Of a stretch of 12,812 nt of DNA, positions 1-6,816 are shown one piece after another. The stretch lies in contig CALEMV010000152.1 in NCBI GenBank assembly GCA_937910655.1, positions 1-12,812 of the forward strand, read 5' to 3'. Below the pieces are notes generated by a model. It searched no databases and had not been told where the DNA came from. It worked only from the letters and a program-made list of their open reading frames with translations. Both the position numbers and the translations under genes were made by a program. Each line of letters begins with the position of its first letter. Position 1 is the first letter of the stretch. This DNA is from an uncultured Solobacterium sp. (GTDB taxonomy: Bacteria > Bacillota_I > Bacilli_A > Erysipelotrichales > Erysipelotrichaceae).

Positions 1-86
1 AACCCACATACATCAGTACCCATCCCCTTTGCCATTCGCTTATCTAGCCAATAGCGAAAACGCTGAAATAAATTATTCTTTTTCAT
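1..86 (-). CDS. 5' end of a gene running off the window; possibly a CASTOR/POLLUX-like ion channel
   Basis: A minus-strand ATG at 86-84 opens a frame that stays open to the window edge (28 codons). An AAGGGG sequence lies just upstream, only about two bases from the ATG, so the start is plausible but not ideally spaced. The visible residues begin MKKNNLFQRFRYWLDKRMAK and are basic and aromatic. The pattern R-Y-W-x-D-x-x-M-x-K-G resembles, from memory, the cytoplasmic N-terminus just before the first membrane helix of bacterial CASTOR/POLLUX-type (TrkA-C containing) ion channels. No transmembrane segment or catalytic motif is inside the window, so this identity is a guess. The existence of a gene start is better supported than its name. 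Confidence 0.45.
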   Translation of the reverse strand, partial: MKKNNLFQRFRYWLDKRMAKGMGTDVCG

Positions 87-213
87 GTCCCCTTACCCAA
101 TCTAAAAATAATTTGGCTGAAATCGATGATGTGTGTAAAAAATAATAACCAGTATTATCATAACACCTTTGCATATTTCTTACATAGAGTCCTTTCCTTT
201 CCATCTAACAGAC

Positions 214-242
214 TTGTATTCATAAGTAATTAAGCCTAATAT
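214..242 (+). promoter_or_regulatory. Candidate promoter of the DUF1275 gene
   Basis: TTGTAT (214-219), a 17-base spacer and TAATAT (237-242) lie 42 bases before the ATG at 284. Each box matches the sigma-A consensus at about four of six positions, so this is a modest candidate. An alternative -10, TATAAG, lies at 240-245. The 87-283 spacer must also hold the promoter of the minus-strand gene ending at 86, for which I see only a weak extended -10 (TGATAATAC on the minus strand, about 150-160). Confidence 0.35.
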
Positions 243-283
243 AAGACTTGAACTTTCTAGGAATGATTTAAGGATGGTGACTC

Positions 284-940
284 ATGAAAGAACAACAAAT
301 GTCAGATGCATTTATCACTTCTGCTTTTCTCGCTTTTAGCGGCGGATTACAAGATGCCTATACTTTTAATACTAGAGACCATGTATTCGCAAATGCACAA
401 ACCGGTAATCTAGTCTTAATGACGCAGAATTTGATGGAGGGCAATATCGCACATAGCCTAAATTATCTATTGCCTATCTTCGCTTTTATCGTCGGTGTAT
501 TTGTCGCTGAACAACTACAAGGTCGACTAAAAGAAAAGAAATCTCTTCACTGGCGACAATTTATCATACTCATTGAGATTATCACTTTATTACTTGTTGG
601 TTTTATCCCTGGTAGTCTTAACAATATCGCAAATATGCTTGTTTCATTCTCTTGCGCCTTACAAGTACAATCTTTCCGTAAGGTAAACGGAAACACATAT
701 GCTAGTACCATGTGTATCGGTAATATCAAGAGTGCTACCGCAAGATTATCCGCTTTCTTTCGTACAAATGATAAAACATACTTTCACCAATCCATGCATT
801 ACTTCGGAATTATCGTAATATTCGCAATTGGTGCTGGTCTTGGTGGTGTAATATCCAAACAGTTAGGTTATCCAACTATCTGGATTTCTTGTGCTGTTCT
901 ATTGATTCCATTTATTCTAATGCATGAACGTAAAGCCTAG
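284..940 (+). CDS. YoaK/DUF1275 family six-helix membrane protein
   Basis: This 218-residue integral membrane protein fits the YoaK (DUF1275) family, whose molecular function is not established; a small-molecule transporter role is often supposed. The family hallmark is at the N-terminus: SGGLQDAYTF (residues 19-28) in the first helix, followed by QTGN (39-42). A second conserved stretch, ALQVQSFRKVNG (125-136) followed by GN (146-147), fits the family's second half. Hydrophobic segments lie near residues 10-27, 58-77, 92-109, 113-130, 171-190 and 197-214, giving six helices and the usual family length. The ATG at 284 has an AAGGA site (270-274) nine bases upstream. The gene is monocistronic and convergent with the amylase gene; its TAG stop lies inside the shared terminator hairpin. 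I see nothing here that indicates its substrate. Confidence 0.88.
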   Translation: MKEQQMSDAFITSAFLAFSGGLQDAYTFNTRDHVFANAQTGNLVLMTQNLMEGNIAHSLNYLLPIFAFIVGVFVAEQLQGRLKEKKSLHWRQFIILIEIITLLLVGFIPGSLNNIANMLVSFSCALQVQSFRKVNGNTYASTMCIGNIKSATARLSAFFRTNDKTYFHQSMHYFGIIVIFAIGAGLGGVISKQLGYPTIWISCAVLLIPFILMHERKA

Positions 941-978
941 ATATTAAAAATACCGCAACTGCGGTATTTTTAATATCT
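939..978. terminator. Bidirectional terminator containing both stop codons
   Basis: This is a perfect 40-base palindrome: two 19-base arms (939-957 and 960-978) around the two bases AC. The arms carry A-run/T-run blocks next to a GC-rich tip (TACCGCA/TGCGGTA), so it can work as an intrinsic terminator on either strand. It overlaps the stop codon of the DUF1275 gene (938-940) on the left. On the right it covers the last codons and the stop (972-970) of the amylase gene. The convergent genes therefore share one terminator with essentially no intergenic space. Confidence 0.88.
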
Positions 979-2553
979 AAAGCTCTTTACCCAGTTAATC
1001 AATGAATCATGATAAACATTATTTGCGACATCACGTTTCATTTGTTCTGTTACAGGACCATTCTTCGCAAGTTTTTCTAGAACACATGCTTGTAGTTCTT
1101 CAATACTCATTTCTTCATAAGATTTACTATAATCTACAGTTACCTGCTTGATTGTTTCCTCTTTTACTGCAACTTGCTTGATTTCCGGAATCTTAACTTC
1201 TCTTTTCCTAGTTACTGTTTCATCATAGTCTTTCATCCAGATTTGTCCTGAACATGCATGCAGATGAACATGTAGATTTCCTTCAACAGTTTGAATTTCT
1301 CCACTCAGTAATTCTGTATAAGTTCCAGTTGCCGGAATATCTAATGATGAATCTACTTCATCGTTATTCACTACAACGATTGCCTGTGTTATCTCGTTTG
1401 TACGTGAGAAAGCATACTGACGATTTGTTAATCGTAGTTCTTGATAAATACCATCTGAAAATACAGAATTCTTCTGTCGAATTTCACCAAGTCTTGCGAT
1501 GATATTGGTACAGCCATTCTCATCTAGTGCATTTGGATAATCTTCCAAGTTAATTGCAGGACGTAAAACCACATCGGAATGTTTCTCTTTTCTTCCTTCA
1601 ATACCAAACTCACTTCCATAATAAACAGAAGGAATACCCGGTAGTGTATACATCAAAATATGTACTGGTACAAATTCGTGTTTGTTGAGTAGTCTTGTAT
1701 AAATACGTTCCACATCATGATTATCCACAAAGTTATAAAGATGATATGGTAGATTACCTTTATCTAATAGATAACGCACTGTATGGGCAATCTCAAAATA
1801 GTTATGTTCATTATGCCCAGAATATAACGCCTTATATAATTGATAGTTTGTCACAGAATGTAACATGTCAGAATTTACCCAACGACTATAGTCGCCATGA
1901 ATCACTTCCCCCATCAACCAGAATTCAGGCTTGATTTCATTTGCCAGCATACGTAACTCATGCATAAAGCCAAAGTCTAATACATCTGCCGCATCTAGTC
2001 GAATTCCATCCACATCAAACTCACTAACCCAAAATCTCACCACATCCAATAGGTATTGTCTAACCGCAGGATTTTGTTGGTTAAGTTTCACAAGTAAGTT
2101 ATATCCACCCCAGTTTTCATAAGAAAAGCCATCATTATATTCATTATTCCCCTGGAAATTCACATTACAATACCAATCTCTATATTGAGAACTTTCACGA
2201 TTTTGTTGAATATCCTTAAACGCAAAGAAATCTCTTCCCGTATGATTAAAGACACCATCAAAGATTACGTGAATACCTTGATGATGACACTCTTTTACAA
2301 ACTTTTTTAAATCCTCATTATTACCAAGTCTAGAATCCAACTTATAGTAATCGGTCGTTTCATATCCATGTCCAACCGATTCAAATAATGGACCAATATA
2401 TAATGCATTACAGCCAATTTCCTTGATATGTTTAATCCAAGGGCCCAATTGATTCAAACGATGTTCTGTAATTTGATAATCATTATTCTTCGGTGCATCC
2501 GTTAATCCTAATGGATAAATATGATAGAACACCGCATTCTCATACCACTTCAT
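970..2553 (-). CDS. Cytosolic GH13 alpha-amylase family glycosidase with an unusual C-terminal tail
   Basis: This 527-residue glycoside hydrolase family 13 enzyme probably hydrolyses or rearranges alpha-glucans or maltodextrins inside the cell, since no signal peptide is present. The (beta/alpha)8 catalytic motifs are all there: DGVFNH (99-104), GIRLDAA with nucleophile Asp187, the general acid Glu216 in MGEVIHG, and FVDNHD ending in the stabilising Asp280. A beta-sandwich domain follows (roughly 365-445). About 80 further residues are atypical: a Lys/Val/Glu-rich linker, then a helical segment ending SLINWVKSFRY. The start is the ATG at 2553, because AAGGAG (2566-2561) lies seven bases upstream. 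An in-frame GTG at 2574 would place that site inside the gene. The DUF3021 terminator separates it from the genes upstream, so it is probably transcribed alone. The exact substrate cannot be read from sequence. Confidence 0.9.
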   Translation of the reverse strand: MKWYENAVFYHIYPLGLTDAPKNNDYQITEHRLNQLGPWIKHIKEIGCNALYIGPLFESVGHGYETTDYYKLDSRLGNNEDLKKFVKECHHQGIHVIFDGVFNHTGRDFFAFKDIQQNRESSQYRDWYCNVNFQGNNEYNDGFSYENWGGYNLLVKLNQQNPAVRQYLLDVVRFWVSEFDVDGIRLDAADVLDFGFMHELRMLANEIKPEFWLMGEVIHGDYSRWVNSDMLHSVTNYQLYKALYSGHNEHNYFEIAHTVRYLLDKGNLPYHLYNFVDNHDVERIYTRLLNKHEFVPVHILMYTLPGIPSVYYGSEFGIEGRKEKHSDVVLRPAINLEDYPNALDENGCTNIIARLGEIRQKNSVFSDGIYQELRLTNRQYAFSRTNEITQAIVVVNNDEVDSSLDIPATGTYTELLSGEIQTVEGNLHVHLHACSGQIWMKDYDETVTRKREVKIPEIKQVAVKEETIKQVTVDYSKSYEEMSIEELQACVLEKLAKNGPVTEQMKRDVANNVYHDSLINWVKSFRY

Positions 2554-2618
2554 AATAAATCTCCTTGAAAGCACCTCTCTATCTTAATACGTAAATTACA
2601 ATTTATCATCCCAAACCT

Positions 2619-2650
2619 AAAAATAACGGCCTACTTATGATAGACCGTTA
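2619..2650 (-). terminator. Terminator of the LytTR-DUF3021 operon
   Basis: On the minus strand TAACGGTCTA (2650-2641), a seven-base loop and TAGGCCGTTA (2633-2624) form a ten-pair stem. One pair is a G-T wobble on this strand but a C-A mismatch on the other. TTTTT follows shortly (TTATTTTTAGG). The wobble shows that the hairpin is selected for minus-strand transcripts. It starts three bases after the DUF3021 stop codon. Confidence 0.82.
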
Positions 2651-2652
2651 AA

Positions 2653-3093
2653 CTATTTATTATTTATTTCTTTCACTCGTTGATTCATCTGTTTTACCAG
2701 TTTCTTCTGTTGTAGATAAAATAGAAACCAAATAACAAATGCAAGTGCAATCTCTTCTAAAAGTATCGCAATCATCAGTAGTGGTCCACGATGCATAGGA
2801 ATCCAACCTACAAGGAAAGCTGTAACTGTCATAATAATACAACCAGTCCCCATATGAATAATTGTCTGTGTAAAAAGGGATAACTTCTCATTGTCATAAA
2901 CTATTGCAGGTAACCCAAACCCAAGTCCAATTACCACAGTTGCGATAGCCATCTTAGAAAATGCGTAATTTGTCATTTGGATATTTCCATGGAAGATACG
3001 ATCAATGATAACTCCAACGATAATAAATATTATTGCGGCAATACCCATTGATACAAATATGTTAAATAGTAGTGTTTGTTTCTTTGTTTTCAT
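2653..3093 (-). CDS. DUF3021 family four-helix membrane protein
   Basis: This 146-residue membrane protein has four hydrophobic segments (about 10-31, 44-65, 75-97 and 104-127) and a charged lysine-rich C-terminal tail. The central stretch GLGFGLPAIVYDNEKLSLFT and the following IIHMGTG are typical of DUF3021. In many Bacillota DUF3021 genes sit directly next to a LytTR-domain gene, as here. In studied LytTR regulatory systems a small membrane partner restrains the DNA-binding protein, so that role is the best inference. Its ribosome binding site, AAGGAGG, overlaps the TAA stop of the LytTR gene (TAAGGAGG), and only 11 bases separate the two frames, which points to translational coupling. A terminator follows immediately. 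No catalytic residues are apparent. Confidence 0.85.
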   Translation of the reverse strand: MKTKKQTLLFNIFVSMGIAAIIFIIVGVIIDRIFHGNIQMTNYAFSKMAIATVVIGLGFGLPAIVYDNEKLSLFTQTIIHMGTGCIIMTVTAFLVGWIPMHRGPLLMIAILLEEIALAFVIWFLFYLQQKKLVKQMNQRVKEINNK

Positions 3094-3104
3094 GTTTAGC
3101 CTCC

Positions 3105-3539
3105 TTAAATTCCTAGATATCTTTTTAGATCAGGTAAATACTTTCTTGATACATAATCAGAAGAACCATTCTTTAACTTTAGTAATAAAGTTCCACCAAA
3201 GCCTGTCTCTATACTTTTTATACAAGAAAGATTAATGACAGTTTGTTTCGATATTTGCATGAAGCAAGTCCCGATCTGCTCAAGCATCTCATACAAACGT
3301 CTTCGGGAATAATACTTCTCGTTTTCAGTATAGATAACAGTATCTCCACCCTCCACGCGTATCATATATATCTCTTCCGACTTCAAGACTATCATCCGAT
3401 CTTCACTCTGTACTATTAGTGGTATATCCTTTGAGTCGAGTACATCAATCACTCTCTGTATTTCATCCGTAATCGCATCCGCATAAATCGTTACATGTGG
3501 AGGAGAAAACTCTTTTGATAGTTCTACATTTACTTTCAT
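3105..3539 (-). CDS. LytTR-domain DNA-binding regulator without a receiver domain
   Basis: This 144-residue transcription factor has a LytTR DNA-binding domain covering about residues 45-144. The recognisable parts are the strand EEIYMIRVEGGDTVIYT, the FMQISKQTVINLSCIKSIE segment (93-111) and the C-terminal KLKNG...SRKYLPDLKRYLG. About 42 N-terminal residues are neither a receiver domain nor a membrane segment, so it is not a classical two-component response regulator. Its ATG at 3539 has AAAGGAG eight bases upstream. It is the first gene of a two-gene unit with the DUF3021 membrane protein, which probably controls its activity. A small palindrome over its likely -10 region may be an autoregulatory site. 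Target genes are unknown; the amylase gene lies downstream but behind a terminator. Confidence 0.88.
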   Translation of the reverse strand: MKVNVELSKEFSPPHVTIYADAITDEIQRVIDVLDSKDIPLIVQSEDRMIVLKSEEIYMIRVEGGDTVIYTENEKYYSRRRLYEMLEQIGTCFMQISKQTVINLSCIKSIETGFGGTLLLKLKNGSSDYVSRKYLPDLKRYLGI

Positions 3540-3622
3540 CTTCGATTCTCCTTTCGTATCTTTTCTACTGTGATATTACCGCATGTATTTCATACTGTCT
3601 CGCCATTTTCGCTAAGATGCAT

Positions 3623-3651
3623 AATTTACAATGTAAGATACATATATTCAA
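3623..3651 (-). promoter_or_regulatory. Candidate promoter and palindrome for the LytTR-DUF3021 operon
   Basis: On the minus strand TTGAAT (3651-3646), a 17-base spacer and TAAATT (3628-3623) form a plausible sigma-A promoter about 84 bases before the LytTR ATG. An 11-base palindrome, TTACAATGTAA (3626-3636), overlaps the -10 region and could be an operator. Both boxes match the consensus only at four of six positions. Confidence 0.4.
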
Positions 3652-3670
3652 TATCAAAAAGAGAAAACGT

Positions 3671-3704
3671 AAAAAATCACACCTCATAAGAAGTGTGATT
3701 TTTA
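3671..3704 (-). terminator. Terminator of gapA
   Basis: The two 11-base arms AAAAATCACAC (3672-3682) and GTGTGATTTTT (3693-3703) are perfectly complementary around a ten-base loop. On the minus strand the stem ends in a run of six T, 16 bases after the gapA stop. The symmetry of A and T runs would also allow weak activity on the other strand. Confidence 0.88.
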
Positions 3705-3719
3705 GATTGCTTAGGTTAA

Positions 3720-4739
3720 TTACTTAACGTTAGCGAAGTACTTGATTGTACGAACCATCTGAGAAGTATATGAGTTCTCATTGTCATACCAAGAAACTGT
3801 CTGTACCTGGTATGTGTCGTCATCAATCTTAGCTACCATTGTCTGTGTAGCGTCGAAGATAGAACCATGTGTTTCATCAACGATGTCAGAAGAAACGATT
3901 TCTTCTTCATTGTAGCCGAAGCTTTCAGAAGCAGCAGCCTTCATTGCAGCGTTGATAGAAGCAACAGTTACATCCTTACCCTTAACTACAGAGACTAAGA
4001 GTGTTGTTGAACCTGTAGGAACAGGAACACGCTGAGCAGCACCGATTAACTTACCATTTAACTCAGGAATTACAAGACCGATAGCCTTAGCAGCACCTGT
4101 TGAGTTAGGAACGATATTGCAAGCACCAGCACGGGAACGACGTAAGTCACCCTTACGCTGTGGTCCATCCAAGATCATCTGGTCGCCTGTGTAAGCATGA
4201 ACTGTTGTCATGATACCAGATTGGATTGGATATAAATCATTTAATGCTTTAGCCATTGGGGCTAAGCAGTTTGTTGTACATGAAGCAGCAGAGATAATCT
4301 TGTCTTCAGCTGTTACAACATGTTCGTTTACACCGTAAACTACTGTTGGTAAGTCGTTTCCTGCAGGAGCAGAGATAACAACCTTCTTAGCACCAGCCTT
4401 GATGTGTGCTTCAGACTTAGCTTTGCTTGTGTAGAAGCCTGTGCATTCTAGAACTACATCGATGTCTAATTGACCCCAAGGTAGGTTGCTAGCATCAGCT
4501 TCCTTATAAATTGTAATTTCCTTACCGTCTACAGTGATTGTTCCCTTTTCATCATCTGCAGAGATTTCATGATCCCACTTACCGTGTGTTGTATCATGCT
4601 TTAATAAGTAAGCTAGCATGTGAGGTGTTGTTAAGTCGTTGATTGCAACAACTTCGTAACCTTCAGCTACAAACATTTGTCTAAAAGCTAGACGGCCAAT
4701 ACGGCCAAAACCGTTAATAGCAACTCTTACATCTGTCAT
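3720..4739 (-). CDS. gapA: Glyceraldehyde-3-phosphate dehydrogenase (glycolytic, NAD-type)
   Basis: This 339-residue enzyme catalyses oxidation and phosphorylation of glyceraldehyde 3-phosphate to 1,3-bisphosphoglycerate in the cytosol. It carries the Rossmann motif INGFGRIGR near the N-terminus and the Asp in VAINDL (about 35) expected for NAD use. The catalytic Cys154 is in SAASCTTNC and the activating His181 in TVHAYTGDQ. The conserved [10 protein letters not shown] and [12 protein letters not shown] segments are also present. It is full length and strongly conserved. Lysine is AAG in the codons I checked, fitting high expression. The start is taken as the ATG at 4739 ([10 protein letters not shown]), as in relatives. 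An in-frame TTG at 4751 lies only three bases after the AGGAGG. The ATG sits 15 bases from it, but a small hairpin fills that gap. It stands alone between two terminators; no cggR, pgk or tpi is adjacent. Confidence 0.97.
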   Translation of the reverse strand: MTDVRVAINGFGRIGRLAFRQMFVAEGYEVVAINDLTTPHMLAYLLKHDTTHGKWDHEISADDEKGTITVDGKEITIYKEADASNLPWGQLDIDVVLECTGFYTSKAKSEAHIKAGAKKVVISAPAGNDLPTVVYGVNEHVVTAEDKIISAASCTTNCLAPMAKALNDLYPIQSGIMTTVHAYTGDQMILDGPQRKGDLRRSRAGACNIVPNSTGAAKAIGLVIPELNGKLIGAAQRVPVPTGSTTLLVSVVKGKDVTVASINAAMKAAASESFGYNEEEIVSSDIVDETHGSIFDATQTMVAKIDDDTYQVQTVSWYDNENSYTSQMVRTIKYFANVK

Positions 4740-4741
4740 AT

Positions 4742-4754
4742 TGTCTTTCAAAGA
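4742..4754 (-). promoter_or_regulatory. Small hairpin between the gapA ribosome binding site and ATG
   Basis: On the minus strand AGGAG is followed directly by GTCTTTGAAAGAC and then AATATG. The 13 bases are a perfect inverted repeat (GTCTTT/AAAGAC). Folded as a short stem it would bring the binding site, 15 bases from the ATG in linear sequence, to a normal effective distance. The folding is inference; the stem is short. Confidence 0.4.
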
Positions 4755-4774
4755 CCTCCTTTTGTTGCATTTAT

Positions 4775-4803
4775 ATTATATGTTTTAATATGTTTTCGGT
4801 CAA
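4775..4803 (-). promoter_or_regulatory. Strong sigma-A promoter of gapA
   Basis: On the minus strand TTGACC (4803-4798), a 17-base spacer and a perfect TATAAT (4780-4775) form a near-consensus housekeeping promoter 35 bases before the ATG. It gives a leader of roughly 30 bases with an AAAAGGAGG site, as expected for an abundant enzyme. Confidence 0.88.
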
Positions 4804-4818
4804 TTAAGAGCATTTGAA

Positions 4819-4832
4819 TGTAAGCGCTATCG
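4819..4832. promoter_or_regulatory. Candidate cre (CcpA) site upstream of the gapA promoter
   Basis: TGTAAGCGCTATCG matches the catabolite-responsive element pattern TGNAANCGNWWNCA at every defined base except the last. It lies about 16 bases upstream of the -35 box. In CcpA regulons a site upstream of the promoter usually means activation, fitting glucose induction of a glycolytic gene. This is one motif match only. Confidence 0.5.
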
Positions 4833-4953
4833 TGATGAATTTCACTAAAAATTCTTCTAACTTTTTGTATAAATTGATACCATGTGAATTTAAAGGCTTT
4901 TTATACTACTTTTCATTCGTTGTTTTGTATCCCATTGAGATTTTATTATAGTT

Positions 4954-4982
4954 CTAAAAAAAGAAGGATGCCTATCCTTCTT
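4954..4982 (-). terminator. Terminator of the rapZ operon
   Basis: AAGAAGGAT (4961-4969) and ATCCTTCTT (4974-4982) are perfect nine-base arms around a four-base loop. On the minus strand the stem runs into a T tract. The hairpin overlaps the TAA stop (4983-4981) of the GNAT gene, closing the six-gene operon just before the gapA promoter region. Confidence 0.9.
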
Positions 4983-5895
4983 ATGCAAATTCATTTAGAT
5001 TAAGTGGTTTGATACTTGTCGCAAATGCTTGTTCAACCGTAGAGATATCTCTACCCACAAGTTTTGAGAATAGTTTTGCATCATTAAGTCTTGCCATTGT
5101 AGAACCGTATGTCTCAACCTTTGTCTCTGGGAATACAAGTGTTAAGTCTTCTGCTTCTGATACATGTAATTCCACAACATCCTTTTCAAATAGCGCTGCG
5201 TTACATAGCTTCATTAGAGCAGTGGAATCAAGGTAGATGAGTTCTTCAATTTCTAGAACATCTCCCTTTGGCAACATCGTTGCATATCCTCTAATTTGGT
5301 CTTTGCCATTATAGTAGGCTACAATCTTTCCACCTTGTGCGTTGATTTCCTTCTTATACTTTACAAAGTATTCTAGGTCTCTTGCATAGTACCCATTGAA
5401 TCGACGGATAAATGCAGAGTATACCTTTAATAAATCAATCGCTGTTGGTTCATAGGAACAGCCAAAGTTTGTACTGCGCTTTACATCATCACGCGTTAAT
5501 CGATACGTAGATCGATTGTAGATATTACGGAACCCGTATGGTTCATATAGTTTCTGATCATATGCCTGAATAAGAGTAATCAGTTCAGTATGCTCGCATG
5601 CATCTAATACAATTTCCATTAAACGCTTCATATATCCACGTTTACGGTATTCAGGTAATGTTCCTACACCCAGAATCATGCTAGTACGTAAAACCTTGTC
5701 ATTAAACATCATTGCATGTGGAGCTCGAATGATTGCCGAAACTACACGGCCCTCTTCTACATATACAAAGCAATTTTCTGGCACAAATAGATTCTTAAAA
5801 TAGTAATCAATGTAGCCTTCATCCTCTTGTGGAAAACATACTTTCCAAAGATTCTTTACTTCGGTAGCTTGTTCTTTCGTTGCTTTTGTAATCAT
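4981..5895 (-). CDS. GNAT family acetyltransferase, Eis-like two-domain type
   Basis: This 304-residue protein has an N-terminal GNAT fold. The acetyl-CoA binding motif A is clear: ILGVGTLPEYRKRGYMKRLM (74-93), with the R-K-R-G-Y-M pyrophosphate loop. The typical LYEPYGF segment follows (116-122). The C-terminal half (about 150-304) looks like the second GNAT/SCP2-like domain of Eis-type acetyltransferases, which N-acetylate amines or aminoglycosides. The substrate here is unknown. The family is common in Bacillota genomes without a resistance role. Its ATG overlaps the stop of the DUF2156 gene by four bases (ATGA), and AAAGG lies about nine bases upstream, so translation is coupled. It is the last gene of the operon, directly followed by the terminator. 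Confidence 0.85.
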   Translation of the reverse strand: MITKATKEQATEVKNLWKVCFPQEDEGYIDYYFKNLFVPENCFVYVEEGRVVSAIIRAPHAMMFNDKVLRTSMILGVGTLPEYRKRGYMKRLMEIVLDACEHTELITLIQAYDQKLYEPYGFRNIYNRSTYRLTRDDVKRSTNFGCSYEPTAIDLLKVYSAFIRRFNGYYARDLEYFVKYKKEINAQGGKIVAYYNGKDQIRGYATMLPKGDVLEIEELIYLDSTALMKLCNAALFEKDVVELHVSEAEDLTLVFPETKVETYGSTMARLNDAKLFSKLVGRDISTVEQAFATSIKPLNLNEFA

Positions 5896-6812
5896 GATTC
5901 AACACCTTTCTTAATACGATACTTCTCAATAATACTGACTGGGTGATAGGACAGTTTAGCAGCTCTTAGATTTTCACGACCTGTATCATCTTCACGATTG
6001 ACTAGTTCAATACCCGGAAATTCATGACTTAACATCTCTTTCATGATGCATTGGTAAAGGCCTCTAACATCCCCATCTGCCTTCTCGATATTCTCTTGAC
6101 ACATACGGTCTGATAACATTGATCCAATCGCAAAGGCACGTACCTTTCCATCGATTCGAATCAAACCACCCTTACAAGGTAATTCATCATACAAGTCTAA
6201 GATGCGGAATGTACCGATTCTCTCACTCTGCAAGAAATCATCTGGATCTTCCGATTTCCAATCCTTCAGATATCCAATACAATCATCGATATTAGTCGCA
6301 TCAAGAGTTTCGTATGACCATCTACCTTCATAGTCTTTATAGAACGCATTCAAATGATTGCGTTTTTTCTGCATTTTTTTACCTGCATAGGTACGTAAAC
6401 GTTCCCCATCATATACATAATCGTCCGCCCAACTTTCATGGATGGCTGTATATTCTGGATAAAGCTTAATAACTTCATCCACCATTTCTTTTGTAAAACA
6501 ACTAAGTGTAAAGTCATGTCCATAGTGGTCAAAGATTTCTTTACCCTTTTTAATTGCTTCAGCGATATATTGTTTTTCACATAGTGGCATATACATGAAG
6601 AAACATCCCTCATGAATACCGAGCAATAATAGATACTCTTCCTTCTTATAGTAGAACAACGGATATGTCTGTAACCACATAATCATATTGATGATATTGT
6701 GATTGGATTCTTCATATTTACAACGCTGTAAATACTCTTGAACCATAGGCCAATCCATCACTTGTAAAGTTGTAAAATCATTTTCTAATATTTCAGTGGT
6801 TACGTTTTCCAT
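5892..6812 (-). CDS. DUF2156 (MprF C-terminal-like) acyltransferase-fold protein
   Basis: This 306-residue protein fits the DUF2156 family, related in fold to the C-terminal lysyl-phosphatidylglycerol synthase domain of MprF and to the GNAT/Fem group. Members are presumed to transfer an aminoacyl or acyl group, but no reaction is known for this type. Family features seen are YEESNH near residue 32, DDYVYDGERL...GKKMQKKRNH (130-153) and NREDDTGRENLRAAK (272-286). No membrane helices are present, so it lacks the MprF flippase part. The start is the ATG at 6812: GGAG lies nine bases upstream inside the end of the preceding gene, four bases separate the frames, and the N-terminus MENVTTEILENDF fits. 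A longer open frame reaching 6911 overlaps the neighbour and is rejected. It is coupled to the GNAT gene by an ATGA overlap. Confidence 0.85.
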   Translation of the reverse strand: MENVTTEILENDFTTLQVMDWPMVQEYLQRCKYEESNHNIINMIMWLQTYPLFYYKKEEYLLLLGIHEGCFFMYMPLCEKQYIAEAIKKGKEIFDHYGHDFTLSCFTKEMVDEVIKLYPEYTAIHESWADDYVYDGERLRTYAGKKMQKKRNHLNAFYKDYEGRWSYETLDATNIDDCIGYLKDWKSEDPDDFLQSERIGTFRILDLYDELPCKGGLIRIDGKVRAFAIGSMLSDRMCQENIEKADGDVRGLYQCIMKEMLSHEFPGIELVNREDDTGRENLRAAKLSYHPVSIIEKYRIKKGVES

Positions 6813-6816
6813 AGTC

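Noticed and set aside
141..157. ATAATA/TATTAT inverted repeat in the 87-283 spacer
   Set aside because: It is a short AT-only stem in an AT-rich spacer, with no T tract or GC core, and is explicable by base composition.
1254..2122. Open frames on the plus strand within the amylase gene
   Set aside because: They are antisense to a gene with full catalytic motifs, lack ribosome sites and have unlikely composition.
2554..2574. Longer amylase start at a GTG (2574)
   Set aside because: It would add seven residues that contain the ribosome binding site AAGGAG; the ATG at 2553 fits the site spacing and the family N-terminus.
3724..3731. The words TTAACGTTA at the gapA end and TAACGTTA near 9964 as a shared operator
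   Set aside because: The gapA copy is coding sequence (Asn-Val-Lys codons); an eight-base palindrome can recur by chance.
5009..5895. GNAT/Eis-like protein as an aminoglycoside-resistance gene
   Set aside because: It sits in a core housekeeping operon, and the Eis-like fold is widespread in genomes without a resistance role; no evidence supports resistance.
6350..6613. An 87-codon frame inside the DUF2156 gene
   Set aside because: It is a same-strand shifted frame of a well-supported gene, with no recognisable features.
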